A stretch of DNA of 64,000 nt from Stemphylium vesicarium (taxonomy: Eukaryota > Ascomycota > Dothideomycetes > Pleosporales > Pleosporaceae). Below are positions 55,190 to 64,000 of the stretch, in pieces (position 1 is the stretch's first letter; each line of letters starts with the position of its first letter). The notes beneath the pieces were generated by a model. It did not search any database, was not told the DNA's origin, and worked only from the letters and a program-made list of their open reading frames with translations. Made by a program: the position numbers and the translations under genes. The stretch is taken from positions 124,001 through 188,000 of the forward strand of contig QXCR01000007.1 in assembly GCA_004380135.1 (NCBI GenBank), read 5' to 3'.

Positions 55190-56911
55190 TCACCATCTAT
55201 CAACCTCAGCCCAATCAATACTGTTCCAATACTTATCATCAAACTCCTCCCAACCACAATTAGCCTCCTTCTTCTCCCTCTCCTCGACAGTGACCTGCAT
55301 CTGATACTCCAATTCAGCCTTACTCTCGCTCCACCCCGGTTCCTTCGCGCGCCAACTCTCATCGGGGTCCCTCGTACAGGACCGTTCAAGAACTTCATCT
55401 GGCACCATGCAACCAGTCATCCCATCATACAAGCCGAACCCGTCATACGCCGGGTTCCTGACTCTGTCTAACACAGGACACATGTCGAAACCTGTGGGCA
55501 GGCTGAGCAACACCGCGTGGCTTGACGCCATGGTTTGCGAGCTGTTTTTATGCATGCTTTGCGCAGGTGTGCCAGCTTGGGCGGCGACGGCACGCGTGTG
55601 CGCTTCTTCGTAGGTGGTGAGGTAGGCTGTCATGGCGTCGCAGATTGCGATGCCGTCTTCCACGTCCGCCATGCATACGCCGTTACGGGCTGCGACGACG
55701 GCGGGGTCATTGTCGATGTTGTAGACTGATTTCGAGCGCTTGGGAGGCTGAGTAGGGACCGAGGGTCGAGTGGGGTTCCGGGGCTGAGTTGGTTTGGGGG
55801 GTCGAGTTGGGATCGAGGGTTGGTGGGTAGGAGCTGAAGGCGCCGAGGATTGAGGGGGATTCGAGGACTGAGTAGCTCTCGGGTGGGGAGATGGCTTCGG
55901 GGTGCGAGTCTGGGTTACCAAGGGGGTTGCCGAAGGTGCTTTGATCTGCGCTGTAGTGGTTGCTGAGGTGCTTGTCTGTTTCTGCACTGGAGTGGGTGCT
56001 GGGGTGAGTGTCTGTTTCTGCGCTGGACTCTCTGCTGAGACCTGGGCCTGAACAGCGTCAGGGACTTTGTTTCGCAATGAACCTTTTGATGGCTGCTGGC
56101 GAGCTTGGTTCTGGACTCGCTGTTGCTTTTGCACACCATCCTTTGGTCCTGTAGGCTGACTGGCATGTGCTGCTTGTGCTGCTTGACGCTGGGCTATAGC
56201 ATTCAATTGTTCCCGTGTCCACGTGCGACCGGACTGGTCGGTAAAGTAAAGCTGTCGCGGGTTCATTCCTGCGGAAGGCGACACTTGCTGAACCGACTGC
56301 ATTTGCAATGGCGACTGAGATTGTGACTGCGACTGTGGGGGCGGTGCGGCCTGGCCCTGCTGCAATAGCCTGGGGCTTTGCTGCACTATCTGTGCCTCAT
56401 GCTGAACGGTTTGTTGCCTTGCCCTTTCCTGAAACGCGGCTTGTCGTAATTGCATCTCGTGGACCTGGCTCTGCGTCATGTTGTTGAACGTCTGCGCTTG
56501 TAATTGCGAAGGCTGCCGAGCGTCCTGTGGTGGTCGCACTGACTGCTGCTGCCGACGTCCTTGCTGAGCCATCATCATCTGGTATGCCATTTGACGCTCT
56601 CGTTGTATTATTGCGACCTGCTCCTGGGTATATACTTGGCCGGTGAGACGATCAATGAGGCGTTGAGCCTGCTCTGGCTGCGGAGACTGGGGAGGGCCCT
56701 GCATTTGTCTCGCTGCGTGGTGCTGCTGTACCGGGCTCTGCTGGACCATCTGCACCAGATGCGAATGGTTCATCATTGCTACCATCTGTTCACGGGTGAG
56801 CGTCTGGGTAGCGTCTGAATCTTGAAAGAGCGCTGGTTGTGCCGTCTGCGGCATTTGGCGCTGACCCTGTGATTGAAGCGCTGCCTGCTGCGCCCGCGTG
56901 GTTGGATCCAT
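55190..56911 (-). CDS. Gln-rich low-complexity protein, 573 residues
   Basis: Intronless. Residues 1-300 are Gln-rich (for example QQGRRQQQSVRPPQDARQ, QSQSQSQSPLQ) with short helical pieces carrying a repeated T(R/Q)EQ(M/V/L) core: TREQMVAMMNHS, TQEQVAIIQRER, TREQLNAIAQRQ. Residues about 300-400 are Pro/Thr/Ser-rich (THQPSIPTRPPKPTQPRNP). The C-terminal 170 residues are more ordered, with FDMCPVLDRVRNPAYDGFG and an acidic Trp-rich end (NSIDWAEVDRW). There is no signal peptide or membrane helix. I recognise no family. The composition resembles transcriptional co-regulators and prion-like proteins, but that is only analogy. The start at 56911 is the first ATG and begins the Gln-rich region. Confidence 0.75.
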   Translation of the reverse strand: MDPTTRAQQAALQSQGQRQMPQTAQPALFQDSDATQTLTREQMVAMMNHSHLVQMVQQSPVQQHHAARQMQGPPQSPQPEQAQRLIDRLTGQVYTQEQVAIIQRERQMAYQMMMAQQGRRQQQSVRPPQDARQPSQLQAQTFNNMTQSQVHEMQLRQAAFQERARQQTVQHEAQIVQQSPRLLQQGQAAPPPQSQSQSQSPLQMQSVQQVSPSAGMNPRQLYFTDQSGRTWTREQLNAIAQRQAAQAAHASQPTGPKDGVQKQQRVQNQARQQPSKGSLRNKVPDAVQAQVSAESPAQKQTLTPAPTPVQKQTSTSATTTAQIKAPSATPLVTQTRTPKPSPHPRATQSSNPPQSSAPSAPTHQPSIPTRPPKPTQPRNPTRPSVPTQPPKRSKSVYNIDNDPAVVAARNGVCMADVEDGIAICDAMTAYLTTYEEAHTRAVAAQAGTPAQSMHKNSSQTMASSHAVLLSLPTGFDMCPVLDRVRNPAYDGFGLYDGMTGCMVPDEVLERSCTRDPDESWRAKEPGWSESKAELEYQMQVTVEEREKKEANCGWEEFDDKYWNSIDWAEVDRW

Positions 56912-57393
56912 GTTCGGTTGTCGAGTATGTCTACATGTGGTTGCTGATTAGTTGATAGCCAAGGAAGTGTGCAGGCGTAGGTCGGAGAGTGAGAGAAGAT
57001 GAGATAGTGCACTTATACCATGTAAGCTTTATAGCTTGTGCGGGTCTGGGTCTGGGTTCGCTACCAATGCTACAAAGTGCTAGCTAATCGTTGCGGCCCC
57101 TTCTGTCAGCCATACTTTTGGTCACATTACAGCGTTCGGAATTGGTGCGAAAGACCCTTGGATATGCAAGTTGAATACTTCTCATCCCTAGTCAATGCGC
57201 CGATAAGCCCAACCAGCCCTCTGGGGTCTATGTTCATCATACACGTGCCTCAAGTCCCCTTAGCGCCCAAAAGAGATATCTCAAGATATAGGCTCGCTTT
57301 TCCAATCCCGCCACACGTGGCAATAAGATACAAATCTTTTCTAGGCCAGCTGGGTGAGTCCCACAAACTCCTGTGAGAAGAGTGCAAGACCGC
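56912..57393. promoter_or_regulatory. Intergenic, 0.48 kb
   Basis: Contains the promoter of the Gln-rich gene and the 3' flank of the p24 gene. No other gene seen. Confidence 0.5.
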
Positions 57394-58287
57394 TCATACG
57401 TAACCTGCCAACAGATGTCAGCCTACAACATCCTCGAATTCTAACCGCGCTCGGGTAAAGATTATAAAATACCTTTCCTGGCGCCCTGGAAGAAGAAGCG
57501 GACAATGAAGACTTGCAGACCAGCCATGGTCATAATCAATCCCGACTCCATCAGACTGAAGTTGAATATCCTCTTCTCTGTGCTCTTGACTGTGCTGAAA
57601 TTGCGGTTCTCGCGTGTGCGGAAGTATTTTTGGTTGCGTGAGATGGTCGAAAGCTGGGCCGAAAGCTTGAGGATGGACTCTTCGAGGACGGACGTTTGTT
57701 CGGGGCCTGCACCCTGCTTGGAGGGAATCTTGGCACGGGCTTGTTCGTTTTCGACCTGCAGACGCCAAAGGATCAGTACGGGAAATGAAGCATTGCAAGT
57801 TCCGTAGGGAAAGACGTACAGCAATCTCGAAATCCACCATCTTCTCAGCAAAGGTGCTCATCTCGTTGTTGAAGCAGAAGCGGTATTCACCGACATCGTT
57901 TGCCGTGAAGACGAAATCGCCTTGTCGTTCCTTGGTGCCATCGAGAATAACCTTGTCGCCGGGTCCTACGACCGAGTAATCGATATCGAATGAGCCGCCA
58001 GATTGTACCTATTAGTGTATTCGTCAGTCTTGTCATTCCGGAATTGCAGCCGCTGCATGATGCACAACCCGTGTCCGGAATTGCACCAGACTGAGGGAGA
58101 TAAACGTGCATCCAGCGTGCAAAGAGGGACGTACAGCGAAGTAAAAGGCCAGCTTAGTCCCCTTGTTCTCGGTCTTTGCGAAGAAGCATGCCTTCTCGTG
58201 CGCTTCTAGCCTATAGGTAAGGGCAGTGGCGTACACAGCAGTGGTGTAAGTAAGCAGGGCGCTGAGCAGCGTGAGAAACCCTCGCAT
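57394..58287 (-). CDS. p24 family cargo receptor (EMP24/GP25L)
   Basis: Type I membrane protein of COPI/COPII vesicles that helps sort cargo, including GPI-anchored proteins, between ER and Golgi. Four exons (58135-58287, 57820-58008, 57473-57755, 57394-57404) give 211 residues. There is a signal peptide (MRGFLTLLSALLTYTTAVYA) and a GOLD domain with the two conserved Cys in KACFFAKTENKG and EYRFCFNNEMS. A coiled-coil stalk (VENEQARAKIP onwards) and RENRNFSTVKSTEKRIFNFS precede one membrane helix and a cytosolic tail FFFQGARKGYV. The last two residues come from an 11 bp exon. Reading through the intron would end RKGIL instead. Which paralogue (Erp1-6 type or Emp24) cannot be fixed by eye. Confidence 0.92.
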
Positions 58288-58774
58288 CGTGTTCTTAGGC
58301 GTGAGACGACCGCTTTGTTCTTGCGTGTTCTGGGATTGCTAAGTTACAGCTGTCGACAACGTCGGCGGTAGGTTTGGCCGACGCAGGGATGCGCCGGGGG
58401 AGCGCGCGAGGACCAGACAACAACCAATGAGAACGCGAGGGCCAGCTTTCGCGTGATTGGCCATGTAGGCAGAGTGATGGTCGAGACATGATGCTATTTC
58501 TGCCATGATGGTCTACATTGCCTGCACCTGCACGCTAAACCTGATCCAAACAGCACGCTACAAAACATCCCAGCGCCAGTGCTAACATCCACACGCACGC
58601 GACTCCGCCTATGCAATGCATCGAAGCTTCCTTGCGCCCTGTGTTTTCCGAAAGGGCGCCACGCGCGCCACCCTGTTAAACAATATCGACATGTTCTTTT
58701 ACCGAAAACGTAATGTGGCTGGTAAGCAATGTCGCTCGCAATCCTATGATATCCTACACCGCTGCTGCTGCACT
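58288..58774. promoter_or_regulatory. Intergenic, 0.49 kb
   Basis: Promoter side of the p24 gene and 3' flank of the USP7-type gene. Nothing else supported. Confidence 0.5.
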
Positions 58775-61700
58775 TCAACGAATGAAGATTGAGTCTGTCT
58801 TGCCCCAGAGAGTCCGTGCTTTGGCTGGATGATCGAGACCAAGTGATACGTCGTCACGTTGTGTCACAACATCCCATAATACTTCATCTACAATCCAGTC
58901 AGTATGCTTCGATCAAATGCACGTCCACTTTCTGCCTTACCATCTTCTATCGCCTCTGGTTTCGAATATTGTGATCTGCTTACAAGACCAAATTTGATCT
59001 TATCCAGCTGCTTTCCCTTGATCTTGGTAAAGTCTGAAAGTCGTTGTTTGGTTTCGCTGAATGGCTCGCCCTACTTTCTGTTAGCATCGACCGCCTAGCA
59101 TGGCGCCGGTTCAGGTATGGCTTACTTCTTTGAGGGAGAATTGGAATGGCACGCCATGCGGTTTGGAGGGCTCTTTGTCGAAGTGGAAGACTGTGATCTT
59201 CTTGGGCGACTCGTCCTCGGGGAAGGGCGCGACAAAGATTTGTGTATAATCGTAAAGGCTCATGATCGAATGATCCGGGGGCAGGGACTTGTGGAACTTG
59301 TGCATATGCGCCTCGTATGCCCGGGACTTCTGCATGAGCTCATCGCTGATGCCGGCTTTCTTCTGCAAAGCCTCGAGAAGATCAGAAACCTGGGCGTTCT
59401 TCGGCACCATCAAAGTATGCTCCTCTTCTTTGCTGAGTCCTTCGGGCAGCCAAGTCACCTTCACAGGCTTCCTCTGCTCCAACTCTTTGAGACTCATGTC
59501 TAGCACCTCGTAAAACATGGCGTCGTTTCGTTGGGTCGCACTAGCCGAGTAGTTGTATGGGCCGGGGAAGAGAATGTTGTTGAGCGTGGAGTTGGCGTTG
59601 TACTTGATGGCTTGCTTGGGCTTACCAGCAGTGCTGACTGTAGTGAAGCGAAGGTGGTTGGGGTCGGCTTTGAGGTACTCTGCTACTTTGCTAGAGAATT
59701 GATCGTAGGCCATTTTCTTGCTGAGGGTCAAAGAAAATGTAGGTAGATCTGCTTCAGGTACTCTTGGCACAAACTCGATGTTGATCCTGTTGAGTAGGTA
59801 ATCGTAGAACTCCTTGGCCTCAGTGTAGCCTCCTGCTGCGGTTATTTGCGCAGTCTCCTTTTCACTCAGCACGCGCTGAACTGTGATGATATCGCCATCC
59901 TGAATCTCAGAGGCTGCCAGTGTGACCTTTGGCTTCATCGCTTCGATCATGTTTTGCTTGATCTCTTCAGAGAGCTTGATTTGCGTGCCAGCTGGCCATC
60001 CCATCATCTTCAGGATCGAAGGACTGAGGTCAGACACCTTGTCTTGATATCCCGCATAGAAGGTCCCCATGCCGAACAAAGTCTGTTGAGTCGCGTCGAA
60101 GTGCTTCAGGAAGATCATCAGTGGGCGGTTGTTAGCCTGACCCTTGAGGTCCACCAGCCTTTCACCGAATACTGGCGCACCAGCCTCGTCGCGGGCTTCG
60201 GCTTTCTCAATCCAAATCCTAAATTGCGACTGTTTTGTGCCGTGTTTGCTTGCTGCCTCTTCGACTGTCATCTCAGGGAATTCCAAGGCAGTGTCCGGAC
60301 GGATGGTACCGTTCTGTCGGTTCACCATTGACCACGGTCGTAGCATATCCGCTTGCGTACTAAGATCCTTCGCTACGGTCGCTGCAAAGTCGGCCATAGT
60401 AGTCGATCTGAGGACTCTGTAGATTTTCGGGCTGGCGGGCGTCTCTACATCGCTCTTCCATGGCACGATATCGAATCCTTGGTAGACGCTGAATTGGTCG
60501 TCTGACGCGACTGCGACATCCATGTAGAGATGGGCCTCCTCGCGCTCCTTCTTCCTGCGTTCAAATGTCGCCCGCTCCTCAGCAAGTCGCTCGGCTAGAT
60601 GCTTGGGGGGTTCCACGGCTTTCGGGTCCATGAGGACATCATCAAGCTTTGTTTCGCGGATGTAAACCAACATGTACGCACTCATAGAGCGCTTCGCTGA
60701 CCACGCGCGTGTGTATGGGTTCCGCTGACCAGTGTTGCCGTTTGCTTGAACATAGTCGCCACCAAAGTTTTCTTCTAGCGCCTCCCGAATCGTTGCACGC
60801 GTTACACGATCATCGTCGAACTTGTAATAGTGCCCGTCCTTGGTCGGTTTGAGGAAAGCGTAGTAATGGCCTGCATTAAGATCACCGCTGTGAACCAAAA
60901 CGCCGTGAAGGTGATAAATCCACGACTCTGACCGATCGGCACCCTCGGAAAGGTATGGAGCGGCGTCCCAAACCTCGGGGAATTCGTAACGGTCGTTGAC
61001 TTTCATCATGGCGTCGCGTTGGAAGTCGTACTCGAAGCGCTTGAGCTGGAGATGTAGCACAGGCGGAAAGCTCTCGAAAATGACACCCTTTTTGGCGTCC
61101 TGCAACCCGAAGCCTTCAGCAAAATATTTGTTTTCACCGTCCATGGTCTCGACTTGGACGTAGTCCCTAAAGCTATCGTCCAGGTTCTTGTTGCCGCTCA
61201 CGTTCAACTGAATGTCCCAAAAGTCCTCAACGCGAGAAGATTCGTAGTCGACGTTAATACATGATATGTAGGTTTTCATCTTGCCCACGAACATTCTTGT
61301 CAGGGCACCTTCAGCCTCTGTGCCCTTCATCCTCTCGTCAAGCTTGTCCATGAGCACGCGAGACAGCTCCTGCACGTCTTGTTGCTCGAAAATCTGCTTG
61401 GAGTCCCAGCCAAAAGAGTGCGTCAATTCTGTGGTTCCCACGGCATTGGCTGAGGTTTGGAGCTGGTAAAAGAGCCTTTGTAGGGCGTAGGCGCTATTCG
61501 AGCGATCGGCTTCTTCGGCGGTAGGGATTTGGTAGACAGCCTGGCGAGGTTAGTAAAAGTATTGTCTTGAGGGTCTCGCTACGTACTTGGCGGAAGGCGT
61601 TGGTGAAGAACAGGGACTGAAGTAGCGAATTCAGGTAGCACGTGGCGCCCTGGTTCTTGAGGCCGACCATGCCGGTCTCCTTCTTGGAATCATAGCTGCA

Positions 61701-62441
61701 GCAAGTCAGAAGATGGTAGGCACGGGTATCGGTGGCTGCTACTCACTTGATGAAGTTGTGCCAGAGCACGCCTGTTGGGTCCTTGAGCACTCGTATGTAT
61801 GCAGTCACGTTGGCGCCGTTGTCTTCGACCATTGGCCGTCCCCGGTCCTCCCAGGAGTTGCTGAAGAGCTTTCTAAGCTCTGCAAAGCGCGTGAATCCCC
61901 AGTCGCCCTCCTCGGCCGTGAAGCGGTGGTGTGCGGTATGGGTGGTGAAGATGGAAGGGTCCTTGGGGTTCCAGAGGACCAGCATGAACTCTACACATGC
62001 ATACCAGTCCTCGGGCATCTGCTTGTCCTCGTACGCCTGCTCGAGGTAAAAGGAGGCAAAGTCGACATTGTTGCCAAAGGGAAAGAAGAGTATACGCCAG
62101 GGATGGCCGCCGCATTCAAAGGTTGGGCCATGTTCACGCCGGGTTAGTTGGCGCCAGTCTCTGATTTCCCACGTGTTGTAGGCCTCGGCTTCTGTCTCAT
62201 ACTCGGCGTTCTGGGGCATGTGTTTCTTCAAAAACGCATCGTACTCGTCGGCGCGGGGCTCAGGATCGGCATCGACCTCGTCCATTTGGTCGTCCGTGTC
62301 GGGGGTAATTATGGCGACGTCGGCCTTCTCGTCGTACTCGTGGTCGACGAGCATGTCGCTTTCAATCTACACGGGCCGGGGGGTTCAGTATCCGCGGGCG
62401 TTGCAGAGGCGGAGCTGAGGGCGCAAGCTTACCTGATCCAT
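58775..62441 (-). CDS. UBP15: USP7/Ubp15-type ubiquitin hydrolase
   Basis: Deubiquitinating cysteine protease. Six exons (62433-62441, 61747-62366, 61587-61695, 59126-61540, 58941-59070, 58775-58887) give 1131 residues, the expected size. A MATH/TRAF-like domain (about residues 55-190: TWEIRDWRQL ... HPWRILFFPFGN) comes first. The USP catalytic core follows, with Cys 229 in GLKNQGATCYLNSLLQ and the catalytic His in HSGDLNAGHYYAFL. Ubiquitin-like domains fill the C-terminal half and the C-terminus reads LGLDHPAKARTLWGKTDS then IFIR. The first exon encodes only MDQ. Every junction keeps frame. The last two exons were accepted because they recreate the conserved GEPFSETKQRLSDF and DDEVLWDV segments. 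Confidence 0.95.
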
Positions 62442-63261
62442 GGCGTCTGCGAGTTCCCGGCAGGAGCGGGTGGTGGCGGGACAGGCAGCAGGGAAGGAGC
62501 TTCCAGGACAGGGCGCAGGGGGAAGGCACGATCGAGTGTGCGCTCAACGCAGAAATGGTGGAAAAAGGAAGCTGCGCGCGCCGGTCGCCGTAAGAAAGGA
62601 AGGCACGGGTGGGCAGATGCGCGGGAGGGATGCGGGTAAGGATGAGTTGCTCGCTAAAAGGTGGCGGTGGAGATATGACGACCGGATTATCGTCGTCGTA
62701 AAAACTCCAACTGCAAAATATGTACACGGGGCGAGGATGCTGGGTAGGGCGCACAAACTCAGAAACCGGGGAACAGCTCTCGAGGCTCAGAACTTCAGCC
62801 TTCTGCGAGAGGTGCAGCCTTGGCGCTTTATACAGTGGAGAGCATCAAAGCAAACCCGCCGCCCACGACGTCATTCGTCCAACTGCAGCGCAAGACAGGC
62901 GACATGGTGCCACGCGCATCTGTTACCGCTGCGACAAACACGTAGTCCTTTTTTGTGTTGAGCCAAAATTGAATACATGTCTAATTACTCGTGCATTGCG
63001 CCTTCATCTCACCAATCAAATAATTCCTGTGCCGTGGTTCGGCCATTTCAAACAGTGCGCCGGAGAGCGGAGCTCATCGTCACATGCCCTCGTAGTATGG
63101 TGCGGCTCCAATATGCCTGGAGTCTCCACACTTCCCTCTGAGAGCTCCAACAGTTATGTTTATAGAAAGACCATGTCTCGCTTTGAGCGCGCGCCACGGT
63201 AGCCGTTTGCATACGTATCCTGCGCGAATTTCCCCCTCCAAAGCTTCGGCTCGATTTCAGC
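62442..63261. promoter_or_regulatory. Divergent intergenic region, 0.8 kb
   Basis: Between the USP7-type gene (minus) and the kinase gene (plus); contains both promoters. Overlapping open frames up to 173 codons show no family resemblance. Confidence 0.5.
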
Positions 63262-64000
63262 ATGCTGCAGCAGTCGCGCCAGCATGGAGGCCGTCTTCGG
63301 CCCTCGACGAGTAAGCCCCGTATGAGTGCGTGATGGTTTCTGACCGTCAAAGCTAACCCATCCTCGCAGATGGGTGCAACGTGAAGCCAGGCCCATAAGC
63401 TTGCGCCAGTTGACTTTCTTTGGGAGGACCCTGACCGAGTCTCGTCTAATCGACTCAGCAAACTACTGCAGACTGGAGCTCCCAACCAGGTAACATGCCG
63501 TATCCTATACCGAAACCTCTTGCTAATCTTGCCCAGGCTTGCTCACCGTCTTCGTGATATTCAGACCCTGCCATATGTCGTCGTCGCGAACCCTCATCTT
63601 GCCCATGTTTACGAGTCATACCTACGAGCCTTTGAGCGCTTTCGTCGCATACCCGAAATACGGTCACTGGAAGACAACGAAAAGTATTGCAAGGTGCTCG
63701 AAGAGACCTTGACCGAGCATGCAACTGTCATACCTCGTCTGGCAATCGGTGTGTTGGAGGTCCGAGGCTTGATGAAGTCGGAGGAGACGGACAAATTCAT
63801 GACTGCCATGCTGCGATCGGTATGTTACACCCGCGAGACACTTGGGCCATACTAACAGATCAGCGCATATCGCGAAGGGTCATTGCAGCACAACATCTTG
63901 CTCTCACCGAGACGTTCAATTCACCCTGGCATTTCCCTCAGGCCCAACACCCTCCGCATGACCAAGAAGCCGTGGGCGAAATATTCCTACGATGCAACGC
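63262..64000 (+). CDS. Mitochondrial dehydrogenase kinase (PDK/BCKDK type), 5' part
   Basis: Mitochondrial protein kinase of the histidine-kinase-like fold that inactivates pyruvate or branched-chain 2-oxoacid dehydrogenase. Only the N-terminal regulatory helical domain is inside the window. The exon ending at 63489 gives RPISLRQLTFFGRTLTESRL. Exon 63537-63819 gives AHRLRDIQTLPYVVVANPHL and the FERFRRIPEIRSLEDNEKYC segment. Exon 63864 onward gives RISRRVIAAQHLALTE. The ATP-binding domain lies beyond 64000. The start is uncertain: ATG 63262 (MLQQSRQHGGRLRPS, presequence-like) needs an acceptor near 63380 to stay in frame, and the obvious CAG at about 63368 does not. Confidence 0.85.

Noticed and set aside
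1..64000. CRISPR arrays, rRNA, bacterial-type operons, biosynthetic gene cluster
   Set aside because: No regularly spaced repeats, no rRNA-like sequence, no operon signals, and no polyketide or peptide synthase domains were seen; the genome is eukaryotic.

Overview
The window is nuclear DNA of a filamentous ascomycete, most likely a Dothideomycete of the Pleosporales type. Genes are densely packed on both strands. Most carry one to eight short introns (about 45-120 bp) with GTAnGT-like donors, CTAAC/CTGAC-like branch points and CAG/TAG acceptors. Protein families typical of Pezizomycotina are present, and one transposon shows decay compatible with repeat-induced point mutation (RIP). The lineage is an inference from gene structure and protein style; no marker gene proves it.

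Layout. 0.4-5.5 kb (minus): the dynamin-like GTPase Vps1 and the catalytic V-ATPase subunit A, both with six or more exons. 6.0-7.4 kb (minus): a fungal rhodopsin-like integral membrane protein. 7.4-10.7 kb is gene-poor, with one possible small protein. 10.8-23.4 kb is a dense housekeeping block: an MPP6-like zinc-knuckle protein, an EthD-like protein, an insulin-degrading-enzyme (Ste23) peptidase, a mitochondrial membrane protein, a Tyr/Gly-rich protein, a YjbQ/UPF0047 protein, complex I subunit NDUFS6 and an acetolactate-decarboxylase-like protein. 23.4-31 kb is gene-poor except for a 933-residue orphan followed by degenerate repeats. 31-45 kb: vacuolar aminopeptidase I (M18), phosphatase inhibitor 2, a 4EHP-type eIF4E, a large Ulp2-type SUMO protease, an AIG2-like cyclotransferase and a PQ-loop protein. 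45-55 kb looks accessory: a secreted double-GH43 glycosidase, a secreted alkaline phosphatase, a decayed pogo/Fot1-type transposon (1301 bp, TA target site), and, 56 bp past it, a broken P-loop ATPase gene. 55-64 kb: a Gln-rich orphan, a p24 cargo receptor, the USP7/Ubp15 deubiquitinase and the 5' part of a mitochondrial dehydrogenase kinase.

Several products share endomembrane and vacuolar biology (Vps1, Vma1, aminopeptidase I, p24, PQ-loop protein) or ubiquitin/SUMO control (Ulp2, USP7). They are separate transcription units and I see no operon-like or biosynthetic cluster. I found no convincing new multi-gene system. The most unusual items are the decayed ATPase beside the transposon, the 933-residue orphan with its overlapping frames and repeat-rich 3' flank, the GC-AG intron and very small exons in conserved genes, and the decarboxylase-like protein lacking an expected metal ligand. 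Exon coordinates were read by eye from splice signals and reading-frame continuity and can be off by a few bases.
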